Positions 8,431-16,960 are shown, counted from the first letter of the stretch. The stretch: 64,000 nucleotides of DNA from Microbacterium phyllosphaerae (GCF_017876435.1 NZ_JAGIOA010000001.1:1612001-1676000); one strand, 5' to 3'. The notes: generated from the letters alone by a model not told the origin. Made by a program: numbers and translations.

Positions 8431-8503
8431 TCGGGAGGAGAACGCGCGCTCGGGAGGACGATTCGGCGAGATTCCTCCTCCCGAAGCGCAGTTCTCCTCC
8501 CGA
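8431..8503. repeat. nested inverted repeat with four copies of one core
   Basis: Outer arms TCGGGAGGAGAAC (8431-8443) and its perfect complement (8491-8503) enclose inner arms TCGGGAGGA (8450-8458) and its complement (8476-8484). The same core therefore appears four times, two forward then two reverse. It could fold as a cruciform or long hairpin and may end transcription of the hydroxylase gene, or be a dispersed palindromic element. No second copy was noticed in the window. Confidence 0.6.
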
Positions 8504-8630
8504 GCGAGGTGACGCGACGAAGCCGATCAGGCGAGATGCCTCGAACGGGTGAGGGAGCCCTGGTGGGTGTCGGAGGTCCCGCGTAGCCTGAGGGCCGATG
8601 GGCGCCGACGCCCACGACGAGGAGTGTGTG

Positions 8631-9011
8631 ATGACCTGGAAGATCGAGCTCATCTTCATGCCGGTGACCGATGTCGACCGCTCGAAGGAGTTCTACACGA
8701 AGATCGGATTCAACCCCGACCACGATCAGGTGCCGTATGAGGGTCTGCGTTTCGTGCAGATGACCCCGCCCGGTTCGGCCTGCTCGATCGCCTTCGGCAC
8801 GGGGCTCGAGATTCCACTCGAGCCCGGGCAGCAGAAGACGATCCAGGTGGTGGTGCCGAACGCCGATGAGGCGAAGGCTCAACTCGAGGCCGTGGGTGTG
8901 ACGACGAAGGGCGTCGAAGAGCTGGGCTGGGGCCGCTTCGTCTGGTTCGACGACCCCGACGGCAACACCTGGACCCTGCAGGAGTTGCCGGACTACAGCG
9001 CGCAGGCCTGA
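8631..9011 (+). CDS. VOC (glyoxalase/bleomycin-resistance fold) family protein
   Basis: Small 126-aa protein of the vicinal-oxygen-chelate superfamily, with two beta-alpha-beta-beta-beta modules: TDVDRSKEFYTKIGFNPD near residue 14 opens the first, and GWGRFVWFDDPDGNTWTLQE near the C-terminus closes the second with the usual FxDPDGN turn and a final Glu metal ligand. Members include glyoxalases, dioxygenases and resistance proteins; nothing here fixes a substrate. The ATG at 8631 has GAGG 8 nt upstream; the ATG 33 nt earlier has no ribosome site. It appears monocistronic. Confidence 0.8.
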   Translation: MTWKIELIFMPVTDVDRSKEFYTKIGFNPDHDQVPYEGLRFVQMTPPGSACSIAFGTGLEIPLEPGQQKTIQVVVPNADEAKAQLEAVGVTTKGVEELGWGRFVWFDDPDGNTWTLQELPDYSAQA

Positions 9012-9045
9012 CGCGGCGGGCGGCCGGCGGTCAGCGCGCGGAGCG

Positions 9046-9480
9046 TCAGCGTGCGGAGATCGTGCGCAGCCCCTCGGGCGCGCCTACCGGGAACAGCACG
9101 CGGATGCCGGACTCGATGTCGGCGATCGGCGCCCAGCGCACCGGGCTGCCCTCATCGAGGATGCGGAGCTCGGCGTCGAGAGGCACGGCGTCGAGCTCCG
9201 CACAGGTCACTGCGAAGACGTGAGCGATCTCGTGCCCGGGTTCGCCCTCGTAGGTGAAGATGTTCTCGAAGACGCCGAGAGGCTCCGCATCCTGGAGCGA
9301 GACGCCGAGCTCTTCCATGAACTCTCGACGGAGCGCTTCCGCCGCGGTCTCGCCGAACTCGATGCCGCCGCCGATCGCGCGGAGGAAGTCGAGTCCGCGC
9401 GAGCGGTCGTGTCCTTCGAGGGCGAGCACATGCCCGTCTTTCACGGGCAGACCGACGGCGATGTTGCGGATGGCAGGCAT
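9046..9480 (-). CDS. Nudix hydrolase
   Basis: Pyrophosphohydrolase of 144 aa. The full Nudix box is present: GGIEFGE followed by REFMEELGV at the required spacing (G-x5-E-x7-REUxEExGU), roughly residues 38-60. The segment before it, GLDFLRAIGG, and the WAPIADIES after it are common in small MutT-like enzymes hydrolysing NDP-linked substrates. The substrate is not predictable from sequence. It is convergent with the VOC gene (gap about 34 bp) and separated from the ThDP enzyme by 41 bp, possibly in the same transcript. Confidence 0.88.
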   Translation of the reverse strand: MPAIRNIAVGLPVKDGHVLALEGHDRSRGLDFLRAIGGGIEFGETAAEALRREFMEELGVSLQDAEPLGVFENIFTYEGEPGHEIAHVFAVTCAELDAVPLDAELRILDEGSPVRWAPIADIESGIRVLFPVGAPEGLRTISAR

Positions 9481-9521
9481 CCCGGAAGGCTAACGCAGGT
9501 GGCGCGCGGGGGTGACGACGC

Positions 9522-11171
9522 TCACGAGTTCACGCGGATGATCTCCTGCTGGTACGGCGCGATGACGTCGCCCGAGATGCGGAGGTCGAGCAGGAGGAAG
9601 CGTCGCGTCGTGGCATCCTCGTCGGCCCATGTCCTCAGCCGGTCGAGATCCGCAAGGGTCTTCACGACGACGCCCTCGGCGCCGACAGCGGCGCCGAACG
9701 CGGCGAAGTCGACCTCGGGGATGCGCATCGGGCCTTCGGCGAGCCCCTTGAGGCCGTAGAGGTTGACCTCGGCACCGTAGGCCGCGTCGTTCCAGATCAC
9801 CGCGATGCCGCGGCCCTGGGCGGCGCGCACGGCGGACTCGAGGTCGGCGATCGCCATCAGGCCGCCGCCATCGCCCGACGTCAGCACGACGGTCGACTCT
9901 CGGCGGGCGAGGGCCGCGCCGACCACACTCGGCCAGCCCTGTCCGATCGACTGGAACGCGGTGCCGACCATCATCATGCGGTCGGGGGCCTCGACCGGCC
10001 AGTACATGTTCGCCCAGCCGATGAAGTGCCCGCCGTCGGAGACGACGACGCGGTCGCTCGGCAGCAGCTCGGCGATGCGGCGTGCGGCGGATCGGGGGTC
10101 GAGGCGTCCGTCGGCGGCGAGATCGTCACCCTCGTCGTACGTGCGGGCGGCGGCGACGTCGACGGTCTCGCGCCACGGTGCCGACGGCGAGGCGGAGCCG
10201 ACCCGGGCGACGAGATCCTCTGCGGCGAGACGGGCATCCGCTCTGACGAAGCCGCCGACGTGCGGGTGCGTGGCTGCCGGAGCGATGTCGATCTGGAACA
10301 CGCGGGTGCCCGGCGCGAAGAGCTCTCCGAAGCGCATCGTGAACTGGTTGAGGGATGCGCCGAACACGACCGCGACGTCGGCGGTGCGGACCAGCTCCAT
10401 GGCGCCGTCGGCACCGAAGCCCCCGGTCACTCCGAGGTCGTACTGCGACTCCGGGAACACCCCGCGACCGAGTGCGGACGATGCGGTGAGGGCACCGGTC
10501 AGGCGGGCGAGCTCGCCCAGTGCCTCACCGGCACCGGCCAGCCAGGCGCCACGACCGGCGAGGAGGAACGGGCGGGATGCCCCGGCCAGCGCTGCGGCGA
10601 TCTCACCCAGCGTGCCCTCGGCGAACTCGCCGCGAGGGGCGAGCGACGCCGGGAGCCGGGGCGCCGGCGCCTCGGGCACAGCGCCGGCCTCGAGGGCGGC
10701 CACGTCGTAGGGGATGGCCAGCACGACCGGCACTCGATAGGTCAGCGCGTGCTCGATCGCGATCACGGTGGTCGCGGCGGCATCCGCTCGGCCGACCGTA
10801 TACGTGCGGGCGCCGACGGCAGAGGCCAGCGCGATCTGATCGACGTCCCACGGGCGAGGGCCGGAGGTCGGCTCGTCGCCGACCACGAGCACGAGCGGCA
10901 CATGGGCCTGCACGGCCTCGGCGAGTGCCGTGAGCGTATTGGTGAACCCTGCGCCGTAGGTCGAGGTTCCTGCGGCGATGCGTCCGGACGCACGGAAGTG
11001 CGCGTCGGCGGCCACGACCGCACCCTGTTCGTGGCGGACGGCGGTGAACACCGCATCCGTCTGCGTCTCGATGGCATCGAGGAAGTAGGCGTTGCCGTTG
11101 CCCATCACGCCGAAGACGGCGTCGATGTGCTGGGCGAGCGTGAGGGCGACGTGCGCGGAGACGGTGGGCAT
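9522..11171 (-). CDS. thiamine diphosphate-dependent enzyme, acetolactate synthase / 2-oxoacid decarboxylase superfamily
   Basis: ThDP enzyme of 549 aa with the usual three domains. Domain 1 has FTAVRHEQGAVVAADAHFRA, including the conserved cofactor-activating glutamate; the central domain spans about 190-320; domain 3 has the ThDP-Mg motif starting GDGGGLMAIADLE and ending VIWNDAAYGAE. Length fits benzoylformate, phenylpyruvate or sulfopyruvate decarboxylases and acetolactate synthase-like proteins. No partner subunit or clear pathway gene is adjacent, so the substrate is open; an aromatic 2-oxoacid would suit the neighbourhood but is inference. The ATG (11169-11171) follows an AAAGG site. 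Confidence 0.8.
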   Translation of the reverse strand: MPTVSAHVALTLAQHIDAVFGVMGNGNAYFLDAIETQTDAVFTAVRHEQGAVVAADAHFRASGRIAAGTSTYGAGFTNTLTALAEAVQAHVPLVLVVGDEPTSGPRPWDVDQIALASAVGARTYTVGRADAAATTVIAIEHALTYRVPVVLAIPYDVAALEAGAVPEAPAPRLPASLAPRGEFAEGTLGEIAAALAGASRPFLLAGRGAWLAGAGEALGELARLTGALTASSALGRGVFPESQYDLGVTGGFGADGAMELVRTADVAVVFGASLNQFTMRFGELFAPGTRVFQIDIAPAATHPHVGGFVRADARLAAEDLVARVGSASPSAPWRETVDVAAARTYDEGDDLAADGRLDPRSAARRIAELLPSDRVVVSDGGHFIGWANMYWPVEAPDRMMMVGTAFQSIGQGWPSVVGAALARRESTVVLTSGDGGGLMAIADLESAVRAAQGRGIAVIWNDAAYGAEVNLYGLKGLAEGPMRIPEVDFAAFGAAVGAEGVVVKTLADLDRLRTWADEDATTRRFLLLDLRISGDVIAPYQQEIIRVNS

Positions 11172-11249
11172 GGGGAAGCCTTTCGAGACAGGGACGGAGA
11201 ACGTGCGATTCCGTATGTGTCTCGCCCCCGCGTCATCGTGGGGTGCTTC

Positions 11250-11268
11250 GTGCCTCTTTTTCAGGCAC
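11250..11268. promoter_or_regulatory. small palindrome in divergent promoter
   Basis: GTGCCT-N7-AGGCAC with perfect arms and a T-rich centre, between the ThDP enzyme (minus) and the ATP-grasp gene (plus). The 6-7-6 geometry is that of a dimeric regulator site. No regulator gene is adjacent. Confidence 0.3.
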
Positions 11269-11375
11269 CGGCACCAGAGTGCGCCGGACGAGTCGATCCT
11301 ACAGCCGCGGTCGCTGTCGCGGCTCCGTCTCGTGCGCGTAACACCGCCGAAACGGTGACAGGGAAACATGCGGTC

Positions 11376-13058
11376 ATGGAGTCGCTGTTCAACGGATACA
11401 CCTCGCGTCGATCACCCGAGCGGGCGGGGGCTGCTCCGTGGGACGAGATGTTCCCTGCGGACGCCCTGCGCGACGGAGGCGGCGTGAGGCTCCCGTACAA
11501 GGACATGTATCCGGCGCTCGCCGGCATGGACGATGCCGAGCTGCGGGCCCGAACCGATGCACTGGCCAGCTCGTATCTCGCGCAGGGGGTGACGTTCGAT
11601 TTCGCCGGGGAGGAGCGTCCGTTCCCTCTCGACGTGGTGCCGCGGGTGATCGCCGCGGACGACTGGACGCTGGTCGAATCCGGCGTGAAGCAGCGCGTCC
11701 GCGCACTCGAGGCGTTCCTCGCCGACGTCTACGGGCCGCAGACCGCCGTGCAGGACGGCGTGATCCCCGCCTCGCTGATCAGCTCGTCGTCGCACTTCCA
11801 CCGGCAGGCCGCGGGGATCGTGGGAGCGAACGGCGTCCGCATCCACGTCGCGGGCATCGACGTCATCCGCGATGAGGCGGGAGCGTGGCGGGTGCTCGAA
11901 GACAACGTGCGCGTACCGAGCGGCGTCAGCTACGTGCTCGCGAATCGACGGGTGATGGCCCAGACGCTCCCCGAGCTGTTCACGAGTCTGCGGGTGCGAC
12001 CGGTCGTCGACTATCCCGGCCACCTCCTGCAGGCGTTGCGCGCGGCCGCGCCCGCGGGCGTCGATGATCCGACGGTCGTGGTGCTGACGCCCGGTGTGCA
12101 CAACTCGGCGTACTACGAGCACACGCTGCTGGCCCGCATGATGGGCATCGAGCTGGTCGAGGGGCGCGACCTGTTCTGCTCCGGCGGTCGCGTGTGGATG
12201 CACACCACGGCAGGCCCCACCCGCGTCGATGTGATCTATCGCCGGGTCGACGATGAGTTCCTCGACCCCCAGCAGTTCCGGCCGGACTCCGTGCTCGGGG
12301 CGCCGGGGCTGATGCTCGCCGCCCGTCTCGGCAACGTGACCCTCGCGAACGCCGTCGGCAACGGCGTCGCCGACGACAAGCTCGTCTACACATACGTGCC
12401 CGACCTGATCCGCTACTACCTGGGGGAGGAGCCGGTGCTTCCGAACGTCGACACCTGGCGGCTCGAGGAGCCGGATGCTCTCGAGGAGGTGCTGGATCGG
12501 CTCGATGAACTCGTCGTGAAGCCGGTCGACGGCTCGGGTGGCAAAGGCCTGGTCGTCGGGCCCGACGCATCGCGCGAGACACTGGAGGCGCTCCGCAGGA
12601 CACTGCTCGCGGACCCGCGCGGATGGATCGCACAGCCGGTCGTGCAGCTGTCGACGATCCCCACGCTCGTCGAGGACGGGTTCCGCCCGCGGCACGTCGA
12701 CCTGCGGCCGTTCGCGGTCAACGACGGGCAGGACATCTGGGTGCTCCCCGGCGGGCTCACCCGCGTGGCTCTGCCCGAGGGGCAGTTGGTCGTGAACTCG
12801 AGCCAGGGCGGAGGGTCGAAGGACACCTGGGTGCTCGACCCGTCTCTTTTCACCGGGCCCACGACGACGGTGACGGGGGAGGCCGACCCCGCCGCCGACG
12901 AGGTGTCGCTCGCCACCGGGGCGATCGCGATCGTGGCGCCGCCTCGGGAGGAGCCGCACCAGCCGTTCCTCTCGTCTCCGCAGGACGAGGACCTCGAGCA
13001 GCGTCACCACCAGCAGCAACAGCAGCAGCAGCAGCAACAGGGAGGTGCGACGTGCTGA
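11376..13058 (+). CDS. circularly permuted ATP-grasp protein (type 2) with polyglutamine C-terminus
   Basis: Predicted amide or peptide bond-forming ligase, 560 aa. The body matches the circularly permuted ATP-grasp type-2 family: LVESGVKQRVRALEAFLADV, the HFHRQA/GIHV region, EDNVRVPSGVSYVLANRRVM, and the nucleotide-binding DELVVKPVDGSGGKGLVVGP and DLRPFAVN. Uniquely, the C-terminus ends in ten glutamines (codons 13011-13040) followed by GGATC. It is the first gene of a three-gene operon with an alpha-E protein and a transglutaminase-like protein, a partnership widespread in bacteria and proposed to make or attach peptides. Its actual substrate is unknown. The ATG at 11376 was taken; an in-frame GTG lies 21 nt upstream. 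Confidence 0.88.
   Translation: MESLFNGYTSRRSPERAGAAPWDEMFPADALRDGGGVRLPYKDMYPALAGMDDAELRARTDALASSYLAQGVTFDFAGEERPFPLDVVPRVIAADDWTLVESGVKQRVRALEAFLADVYGPQTAVQDGVIPASLISSSSHFHRQAAGIVGANGVRIHVAGIDVIRDEAGAWRVLEDNVRVPSGVSYVLANRRVMAQTLPELFTSLRVRPVVDYPGHLLQALRAAAPAGVDDPTVVVLTPGVHNSAYYEHTLLARMMGIELVEGRDLFCSGGRVWMHTTAGPTRVDVIYRRVDDEFLDPQQFRPDSVLGAPGLMLAARLGNVTLANAVGNGVADDKLVYTYVPDLIRYYLGEEPVLPNVDTWRLEEPDALEEVLDRLDELVVKPVDGSGGKGLVVGPDASRETLEALRRTLLADPRGWIAQPVVQLSTIPTLVEDGFRPRHVDLRPFAVNDGQDIWVLPGGLTRVALPEGQLVVNSSQGGGSKDTWVLDPSLFTGPTTTVTGEADPAADEVSLATGAIAIVAPPREEPHQPFLSSPQDEDLEQRHHQQQQQQQQQQGGATC
13011..13040 (+). repeat. CAG/CAA trinucleotide repeat encoding ten glutamines
   Basis: Ten Gln codons (eight CAG, two CAA) near the 3' end of the ATP-grasp gene, directly before the GGAGG ribosome site (13041-13045) of the alpha-E gene. 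Repeat length changes would keep the frame and alter only tail length. Confidence 0.9.
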
Positions 13059-13978
13059 GTCGCATCGCGGAGGCGCTGTTCTGGATCGGGCGATACGTCG
13101 AGCGGGCGGACGGCACCGCGCGCATCCTCGACGTGCATCTGCAGCTGCTGCTCGAGGATCCGTGGGTGGAGGAGGACACCGCCTGCCGCGCGCTCCTCTC
13201 GGTGATGGGCACGACGGCCGATGACGACGCGGTGCTGAGCCGCGACGATGTGGTGCGGCTGCTCGCACTGGATCGGGACCACTCCGCCTCGATCGCGCAT
13301 TCGATCGCCTCCGCGAGGGAGAATGCGCGCCGCGCGCGAGAGATCATCTCGACGGATCTCTGGGAGACGCTCAACGAGTCGAACGCGCGGATGCCGCGGC
13401 GGATCGCCTCCGACAAGACGCACCCGTTCTTCCGGTGGGTGCGCGACCGGTCGGCGCTGGCCTTCGGGGTCGTGGATTCATCGACGAGCAGGGATGAGGC
13501 GTGGCACTTCTTCGTGCTCGGCCGGTCTATCGAGCGCGCCGACATGACCGCTCGGCTCCTCGCCACGCGGTCGCTGACGGAGGCCGGTGGACCCAGCTGG
13601 ACGACGCTGTTGCGCAGCTGCGGCGCGTACGAGGCCCATCTGCGCAGTCACCGTGCCGTACCGACCGCGGCCTCCGCAGTGGAGTTCCTGCTCGTCGATC
13701 GGCTGTTCCCGCGGTCTGTGCTCTCGAGCATCCTGCAGGCCGAGGAGTGCCTGCGCGGGATCGATCCGGCGGGTGCGTTCGGAACCCCGGACCGCGCGCA
13801 CCGGGTGCTCGGTCGTATGAGGTCGGAGCTCGAGTACCGGCCGATCGGCGACACCGTGCATCGTCTGTCCGAGAGCATGGAGGAGGTCCAGGTGGGGATG
13901 TCGATGGCGAGTGACGCGATCAGGGAGCGGTACTTCCCGTCGATCGCGATGCCGGTGTGGATCGGAGAGGCGCTGTGA
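13052..13978 (+). CDS. alpha-E domain protein
   Basis: All-helical protein of 308 aa belonging to the alpha-E (DUF403) family: the opening LSRIAEALFWIGRYVERADG and the later FFVLGRSIERADMTARLL are the two family hallmarks. These proteins almost always accompany a circularly permuted ATP-grasp and a transglutaminase-like gene and are thought to be part of the same ligase system, but no activity has been established from sequence. The GTG start at 13052 has GGAGG six nt upstream and overlaps the ATP-grasp stop; the stop overlaps the next GTG start, so all three genes are translationally coupled. Confidence 0.88.
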   Translation: MLSRIAEALFWIGRYVERADGTARILDVHLQLLLEDPWVEEDTACRALLSVMGTTADDDAVLSRDDVVRLLALDRDHSASIAHSIASARENARRAREIISTDLWETLNESNARMPRRIASDKTHPFFRWVRDRSALAFGVVDSSTSRDEAWHFFVLGRSIERADMTARLLATRSLTEAGGPSWTTLLRSCGAYEAHLRSHRAVPTAASAVEFLLVDRLFPRSVLSSILQAEECLRGIDPAGAFGTPDRAHRVLGRMRSELEYRPIGDTVHRLSESMEEVQVGMSMASDAIRERYFPSIAMPVWIGEAL

Positions 13979-14820
13979 GCCGGCTCCGGATCGTGCACCG
14001 CACGGGGTTCCGCTACGAGCAGCCGGCGACGGCCTCGTACAACGAGGCGCGGATGCTGCCACACTCCCGTGACGGCCAGTTCGTGCTGCAGGCGACGCTC
14101 GACATCTCCCCGACCGCGACGCAGCACTCGTATGCGGACTACTGGGACACGCGCGTCTCGACATTCGAGGTGCTCACTCCGCATCAGGAGCTCTCCGTCA
14201 CGGCGACCAGTGTGGTCGATGTCCGGCCGTCGCCCCACGCGGGTGCCGGGATCGACTGGGACGAGCTCGCCGCGCGCATCCCGCAGTCGCTGACCCTGGC
14301 CGAATGCGTGACGCAGACACCGGCCACCGACCCGGATGAGGAGATGCGCGACCTCGCTCTGCGGATCGAGGCCGAGGGCGGAGGGGTCGACGAGACGGCG
14401 TTCGAGATCTGCAAGACGGTGGGGGAGGCGATGGAGTACCGCAGCGGCGTGACCGGGGTGAGTTCCACGGCTCGTGACGCGTGGCCGACGCGATCGGGCG
14501 TCTGCCAGGACATCGCGCACGTCGCGCTCGGGGTGCTCCGGGCGGCAGGCATCCCGGCGCGGTACGTCTCGGGCTATCTGCACCCCGATCCGACCGCGGC
14601 GATCGGGCAGTCCGTGACGGGGGAGTCGCATGCCTGGGTGGAGTGGTACTCCGGCGAATGGCGCGGCTACGATCCGACCAACCTGGTCGAGGTGGGCGAG
14701 TCGCACGTCTATGTGGGGCACGGTCGCGACTACGCCGACGTCGCTCCGCTCCGCGGTGTGTACGCGGGTCCCAGTGCGTCGGAGCTCTTCGTCTCGGTCG
14801 AGATCACCCGCCTGGGGTGA
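13975..14820 (+). CDS. transglutaminase-like protease/ligase domain protein
   Basis: Protein of 281 aa with an N-terminal beta region (RIVHRTGFRYEQPATASYNE, typical of this family) and a papain-like transglutaminase core. The catalytic triad is visible: Cys in RSGVCQDIAHVALGVLRAAG, His in GESHAWVEWY and Asp in GYDPTN. Members may act as peptidases, amidases or transamidases. Translationally coupled (GTGA overlap) to the alpha-E gene, it is the third member of the ATP-grasp/alpha-E system and may trim or re-ligate peptides made by the ligase. No signal peptide, so it acts in the cytoplasm. Confidence 0.88.
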   Translation: MSRLRIVHRTGFRYEQPATASYNEARMLPHSRDGQFVLQATLDISPTATQHSYADYWDTRVSTFEVLTPHQELSVTATSVVDVRPSPHAGAGIDWDELAARIPQSLTLAECVTQTPATDPDEEMRDLALRIEAEGGGVDETAFEICKTVGEAMEYRSGVTGVSSTARDAWPTRSGVCQDIAHVALGVLRAAGIPARYVSGYLHPDPTAAIGQSVTGESHAWVEWYSGEWRGYDPTNLVEVGESHVYVGHGRDYADVAPLRGVYAGPSASELFVSVEITRLG

Positions 14821-14869
14821 TCTGCGCGACGTGGACGGACGGCGTGCGGCAGTGGGGAAGAATGAGACG

Positions 14870-15379
14870 ATGACGGATGCTTCGATCGAGCGCGAGACGC
14901 TCACCTGGGACGGCTTCGGATCCGCGACGCGAGACCTCGCGCGCAGCATCCTCGACAGCGGCTTCATGCCCGAGGTCGTCGTGGCGATCGCCCGCGGCGG
15001 ACTCCTGCCGGCCGGCGCGATCGCATACGGCCTCGGTGCGAAGAACTGCGGCGCGATCAACGTCGAGTTCTACACGGGCATCGGCACGGTGCTCGATGCG
15101 CCCGAGGTGCTGCCGCCCGAGCTCGACATGGCCTACCTCGACGGGCGGCGCGTGCTGCTCGTCGACGACGTCGCCGATTCGGGGCGCACCCTCGCCCTGG
15201 CCGTGCAGCTGCTGAAGGACAAGGGTGCCGATGTGCGCTCGGTCACCATCTACACCAAGCCGTCGACGATCATCCAGCCCGACTACGCGTGGAAGGACAC
15301 CGATCTCTGGATCAACTTCCCGTGGTCGTTCCAGGGCACCGTCCGCGAAGAGGACCTCGGGCTCGCGCCGAGCGCCTGA
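14870..15379 (+). CDS. phosphoribosyltransferase
   Basis: Type I phosphoribosyltransferase of 169 aa. The PRPP-binding loop VLLVDDVADSGRTL lies near residue 100, and AIARGGLLPAGAIAYGLG near residue 40 forms the pyrophosphate loop. Related proteins act on hypoxanthine, xanthine or other purines; the substrate-specifying hood is not diagnostic here. The ATG at 14870 was chosen as the start for the in-frame MTDASIE; an out-of-frame ATG sits just upstream. It follows the transglutaminase gene by 49 bp and could be cotranscribed. Only 7 bp separate its end from the convergent DNA ligase gene. Confidence 0.82.
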   Translation: MTDASIERETLTWDGFGSATRDLARSILDSGFMPEVVVAIARGGLLPAGAIAYGLGAKNCGAINVEFYTGIGTVLDAPEVLPPELDMAYLDGRRVLLVDDVADSGRTLALAVQLLKDKGADVRSVTIYTKPSTIIQPDYAWKDTDLWINFPWSFQGTVREEDLGLAPSA

Positions 15380-15386
15380 GCTCGTC

Positions 15387-16910
15387 TCACCCTCGCAGCA
15401 GCGCGCGCAGCGTCTGGATCGTGTCGGCGCCTGACGGCGTCTTGTCAGGTCGGTAGCCCTTCACACGAGCGAAGCGCAGGGCGATGCCACCGGGGTAGCG
15501 GGGTGATCGCTGGACGCCGTCGATGGCGATCTCGACCACGAACTCGGGGCGCAGGAACACCGTGCTCTGGGTGCGCCGCGTCTCGAGCGGAGGAAAATTC
15601 TCGGTCTGCCAGCGCAGCAGATCGTCGGTGAGTCCCTTGAAGGTCTTGCCGACCATCACGAATCCGCCCGGCTCGCCGAACTCCCCGTCGGGATCGAGCG
15701 CGCCGAGGTGGAGGTTCGACAGCCACCCCTGGCGACGACCCGAACCCCATTCGGCGGCGAGCACGACGAGGTCGTAGGTCAGCACGGGTTTGACTTTCAC
15801 CCAGGACTTGCCGCGGCGTCCCGCGGAGTAGGGGGCGTCGACGCCCTTGACGAGCACTCCCTCGTGCCCGGCTGCCAGAGCATCTCGGGAGAGCTGCTCG
15901 GCGGCTGCGGGATCGTCTGTCACGATGCCCGGCATGCGCCATTCGCCCACCACACTCTCCAGCTCGGTCAGGCGGGTGGAGAGGGGGTCGTCGAGCAGGT
16001 CGCGACCGTCGACATGCAGCACGTCGAAGAACCAGGGCCGCAGCACGAGGTCGCGCGAGACGTCGGCTCCGAACCGCGACATGGTCTCCTGGAACGGGCG
16101 AGGGCCGCCGTCCTCATCGAGCGACAGCGTCTCGCCATCGAGGATCAGGTCGTGCGCAGGAAGGCCGCGCACGATCTCGACGATCTCGGGCACACGGTGC
16201 GTGATGTCGGCGAGGCTGCGGGTGTAGACGCTCACGTCGTCGCCGTGGCGGTGGACCTGGATGCGCGCTCCGTCGAGTTTGTACTCGACCGAGGCGGGGC
16301 CTGTGATCTCGAGCGCAGCGGTCGGGGTCGTGGCGGTCGAGGCGAGCATCGGCAGCACCGGGCGTCCGACCACGAGGCCGACCGCGTCGAGCTCGGCCTC
16401 GGTGCCGGTGAGGGCGAGGACCGCGGTGTCGCCCAGGTCACCGGACAGCATCGCGGCACGGCGCACGGATGCCGCAGGGCGATCGGAGGCACGGGCGATC
16501 GCGTCGAGCAGGACACCGCCGAGTGCGCCGGTGCGCAGTTCTCCGAGCATCGCGCGCGACAGGAAGTCCCACTCCTCGGCGGTGGCCCGCTCCGCGAGGG
16601 CCGAGAGCAGATCGGTCCGGGCCGCTGCGGACCCTGATCCCGATGAGCCGGCCAATGCCTCGAAGGCCGCATCGACGTCACTGATCGACAGTGCCGACCC
16701 CTCGGCGTGCTGCACGTCGAGGGCGGTGATCCCGCGCCAGCCCACCCCCAGGCGGCCCTGACGCGGTGTCGCGAGAAGCAGGCCGACGAGGGCGGGGACG
16801 TCATCGGCCTCCGCTCGTGCGAGCAGCCGCGAGACCGCGTCGATCTTGGCGAGACGTGATGAGGTGGCGGTGACTTCTTCGGCGGTGGAGACGAGCTCCG
16901 AGAGCAACAT
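15387..16910 (-). CDS. ligB: ATP-dependent DNA ligase (LigB type)
   Basis: ATP-dependent DNA ligase of 507 aa, the length of mycobacterial LigB. An N-terminal DNA-binding domain (about 1-195) precedes the nucleotidyltransferase core with the AMP-accepting lysine at about residue 211 in SVEYKLDGARIQVHRHG, then motif III FFDVLHVDG, motif IV GHEGVLVKG, motif V SWVKVKP and an OB-fold C-terminus. It joins nicks, probably in repair, in addition to an NAD-dependent LigA elsewhere. No Ku or polymerase/nuclease domains accompany it, so it is not LigD. The ATG at 16908-16910 gives the family length. Confidence 0.9.
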   Translation of the reverse strand: MLLSELVSTAEEVTATSSRLAKIDAVSRLLARAEADDVPALVGLLLATPRQGRLGVGWRGITALDVQHAEGSALSISDVDAAFEALAGSSGSGSAAARTDLLSALAERATAEEWDFLSRAMLGELRTGALGGVLLDAIARASDRPAASVRRAAMLSGDLGDTAVLALTGTEAELDAVGLVVGRPVLPMLASTATTPTAALEITGPASVEYKLDGARIQVHRHGDDVSVYTRSLADITHRVPEIVEIVRGLPAHDLILDGETLSLDEDGGPRPFQETMSRFGADVSRDLVLRPWFFDVLHVDGRDLLDDPLSTRLTELESVVGEWRMPGIVTDDPAAAEQLSRDALAAGHEGVLVKGVDAPYSAGRRGKSWVKVKPVLTYDLVVLAAEWGSGRRQGWLSNLHLGALDPDGEFGEPGGFVMVGKTFKGLTDDLLRWQTENFPPLETRRTQSTVFLRPEFVVEIAIDGVQRSPRYPGGIALRFARVKGYRPDKTPSGADTIQTLRALLRG

Positions 16911-16941
16911 GGATGCAGTCTGGCACCGGCATCCGACATCG

Positions 16942-16960
16942 GCGAAGCCCTTGCCTTCGC
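16942..16960. terminator. short hairpin after the paa epoxidase operon
   Basis: GCGAAG (16942-16947) and CTTCGC (16955-16960) form a 6-bp perfect stem with a 7-nt loop in the 79-bp gap between the paaG-like stop and the ligase start. It lacks a T-tract, so it is only a weak terminator candidate. Confidence 0.3.

Noticed and set aside
10026-11375. Possible N-terminal extension of the ATP-grasp protein to about 1010 aa
   Set aside because: The extension is antisense to the ThDP enzyme and has low-complexity composition; the family starts near the ATG at 11376.
14630-14869. Extended start for the phosphoribosyltransferase inside the transglutaminase gene
   Set aside because: It would overlap about 190 nt of a well-defined gene; the ATG at 14870 gives the expected N-terminus.
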